A stretch of 7,896 nt of DNA from Sediminicultor sp035648055 (lineage in GTDB: Bacteria > Atribacterota > Phoenicimicrobiia > Phoenicimicrobiales > Phoenicimicrobiaceae). The position numbers and the translations under genes were made by a program. Location: assembly GCA_035648055.1 (NCBI GenBank), contig DASRMF010000050.1:1-7896 (forward strand), read 5' to 3'. Numbering within the stretch: the stretch's first letter is position 1; every line of letters starts with the position of its first letter. Below the pieces are notes generated by a model that was given only the letters and a program-made list of their open reading frames with translations, made no database searches and was not told the DNA's origin. This document shows, one piece after another, positions 6,755 to 7,896 of the stretch.

Positions 6755-6785
6755 CTTTAGCTTCCAAAGATAAGGTCGCCATGAA

Positions 6786-6812
6786 TTTAAAAAGCCGAGG
6801 CTAAACCTCGGC
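6786..6812 (-). terminator. Rho-independent terminator of the DUF3494 transcript
   Basis: On the minus strand a 7-bp perfect stem GCCGAGG/CCTCGGC (6812-6806 with 6800-6794) encloses the 5-nt loop TTTAG and is followed directly by TTTTTAAA. It lies about 170 bp past the stop of the DUF3494 gene and 45 bp before cdd. On the plus strand no T-run follows the stem, so it should act only on minus-strand transcription. Confidence 0.8.
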
Positions 6813-6826
6813 ACCGTAATAATCCT

Positions 6827-6854
6827 ATAATATCGATTGTATAATATCGATTGT
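6827..6854. repeat. Perfect 14-bp tandem duplication
   Basis: ATAATATCGATTGT occurs twice without a gap (6827-6840 and 6841-6854), with one further matching base on each side. Each copy contains ATCGAT, a TATAAT-like box on the plus strand (6826-6831 and 6840-6845) and TATTAT on the minus strand. A promoter role on either strand is possible, but I find only weak -35 partners. It lies between the DUF3494 stop and its terminator. Confidence 0.75.
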
Positions 6855-6979
6855 AAATTTTTTGGAAAAACTTACCTATCACCTTTAACTTCTACAGAGG
6901 CAAAAAGGAGACAGACTGAATGATAAAAAACAGCCTGCCCTTCCCTCTTTGCTTGTTTTCATACCAAATACCTCATGCC

Positions 6980-7896
6980 TTACGGCTGTGGCTGTGTAAC
7001 CGTGTTTTGATCAAGAGTGACCTCGGTCTGTGCCCACAGTCTGCCGTTAATCGATGCGTCGGTTTGCATCGCAATTTTTGTTTTAGCCAATATAATTCCC
7101 TCAAAGTGCGAACCCGTACCAAGGGTCACAACATCGGCAACCTGCCAGAAGATGTTCTTGGCCTGGGCACCGCCGGACAGGAGAACCTTCATATTGGAGC
7201 TAATATCGAGAGTTCCCGTTATCTGGAATATCCAGACATCATTCGCACCGCCTGAAAGGATGAGATCCGATGTTATTGTCACATCGGAACCCCAGGTGTA
7301 GACGCCAGGGACGAGGGTTTGACCGGCGACAGTTCCGCCTCCGAGATTCAAGAAAGGACCAACTCCTGGTGTTGCGTTTGCGGCGGCAGTGTACGCGGCT
7401 CTCATGTCGAGTACAGCCGCGTTCAGGAGAGGATCATCAGTCAACCTACATACAGTACTACCACCTCCTCCACCAGTATATGCAGCATCGCGGTCATATA
7501 TTGTCCCGCTCACTTCGGCGCACGTTACACCAATAGCAGAACCAGCCATTTCCCAAGTTCCAATATTTCCAGTGATAACAGATAGAGGAATGTCCGTAAT
7601 CCCTGCTTCGGATAGAATTACGAAACCATCACCTGACGTTCCAAGGTCTACTTCCTCTGGACCCTCATTTACGTCTGTAAATTCAAAGTTAGCGGTAACC
7701 GTCTTATTAGCATTCATAATCACTGTGGTAGAGGTATTATTAAGATTAGCAACATCTCCAGTCCAGTTGACAAAATGATAGCCTGTAGCTGGAGTAGCGG
7801 TAATATTTACTACTTGGTTTGCCGCATAACCAGGATGAGCTCCTACTGCTGGACTAGTTGTACCTCCTCCAGACGGATTTACTGCCATAGTCAAGG
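6980..7896 (-). CDS. Secreted DUF3494 ice-binding-like protein with InlB-type B-repeat (N-terminus beyond window)
   Basis: The open frame enters from the right edge and ends with TAA at 6980, giving about 305 codons. In-frame TTG and ATG codons near the edge lie inside a repeat unit, so the true start, and any signal peptide, is upstream. Residues about 1-71 form a divergent InlB B-repeat: AVNPSGGGTTSPAVGAH, then ITATPATGYHFVNWTGDV and VIMNANKTVTANF. Residues about 82-300 match the DUF3494 beta-solenoid: GDGFVILSEAGITDI, TGNIGTWEMAGSAIGVTC, LILSGGANDVWIFQITGTLD, LSGGAQAKNIFWQV, GSHFEGIILAKTKIAMQTDA and SINGRLWAQTEVTLDQNTVT. Two cysteines (125 and 149) flank a five-glycine loop and may form a disulfide. 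No C-terminal membrane or sorting signal follows. DUF3494 proteins bind ice; some subsurface homologues are reported to bind clathrate. Ligand and function here are unproven. G+C is about 54% at 7021-7560, well above neighbouring genes. Confidence 0.9.
   Translation of the reverse strand, partial: LTMAVNPSGGGTTSPAVGAHPGYAANQVVNITATPATGYHFVNWTGDVANLNNTSTTVIMNANKTVTANFEFTDVNEGPEEVDLGTSGDGFVILSEAGITDIPLSVITGNIGTWEMAGSAIGVTCAEVSGTIYDRDAAYTGGGGGSTVCRLTDDPLLNAAVLDMRAAYTAAANATPGVGPFLNLGGGTVAGQTLVPGVYTWGSDVTITSDLILSGGANDVWIFQITGTLDISSNMKVLLSGGAQAKNIFWQVADVVTLGTGSHFEGIILAKTKIAMQTDASINGRLWAQTEVTLDQNTVTQPQP

Noticed and set aside
6925..6960. Possible second minus-strand terminator near a run of six T after the DUF3494 stop
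   Set aside because: The sequence before the T-run has no stem of useful length; the hairpin at 6786-6812 is far better.
6920..7255. 111-residue plus-strand open frame with AAGGAG about 9 nt before its ATG
   Set aside because: It is antisense to the well-supported DUF3494 gene, its peptide shows no family features, and no good plus-strand promoter precedes it. The Shine-Dalgarno match is probably coincidental, though an antisense transcript is not excluded.
7017..7778. Several overlapping plus-strand open frames
   Set aside because: They are shadows of the GC-rich DUF3494 coding strand, low in stops by composition, and contain no recognisable motif.

Overview
The window reads as an AT-rich bacterial chromosome segment. 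Hand-counted sample lines in the housekeeping genes run from below 30% to about 40% G+C. Every supported gene lies on the minus strand, so gene order is read from high to low coordinates. The alpha2beta2-type glycyl-tRNA synthetase, tetrameric-type cytidine deaminase, RecO, and a PPDK paired with its regulatory protein form a cluster common in Firmicutes-like and related deep-branching anaerobes. The sequence does not fix the phylum. A low-GC uncultured lineage such as Atribacterota is one guess, prompted partly by the ice-binding-type protein at the right end.

Layout in transcription order. (1) 7896-6980: the C-terminal part of a secreted protein, with one divergent InlB-type B-repeat followed by a DUF3494 ice-binding-like beta-solenoid. 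It is clearly richer in G+C than its neighbours. (2) 6979-6741: a non-coding stretch with a perfect 14-bp tandem duplication and a minus-strand intrinsic terminator that closes the DUF3494 unit. (3) 6740-5580: cdd (GTG start) and recO, 18 bp apart; era, often found between them, is absent. (4) 5579-5225: a 355-bp gene-free stretch with two heptad-phased degenerate repeat arrays in opposite orientation, a 30-bp near-perfect palindrome between them, then a strong sigma-70-type promoter and an approximately 93-nt leader. (5) 5224-1: glyQ, glyS, a PPDK regulatory protein (DUF299) and the N-terminal 466 codons of ppdK. These are packed with gaps of 28, 2 and 2 bp, as in one translationally coupled operon.

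The genes link translation (GlyQS), pyrimidine salvage (Cdd), recombinational repair (RecO) and pyruvate/PEP interconversion under reversible phosphorylation control (regulatory protein acting on PPDK). The regulator's expected target Thr450 and the catalytic His452 of PPDK are both visible in the truncated ppdK. The less ordinary parts are the DUF3494 gene with its composition steps, the heptad/palindrome region directly upstream of the glyQ promoter, and the glyQ leader, which has an inverted repeat and a short out-of-frame start with better Shine-Dalgarno spacing than glyQ itself.
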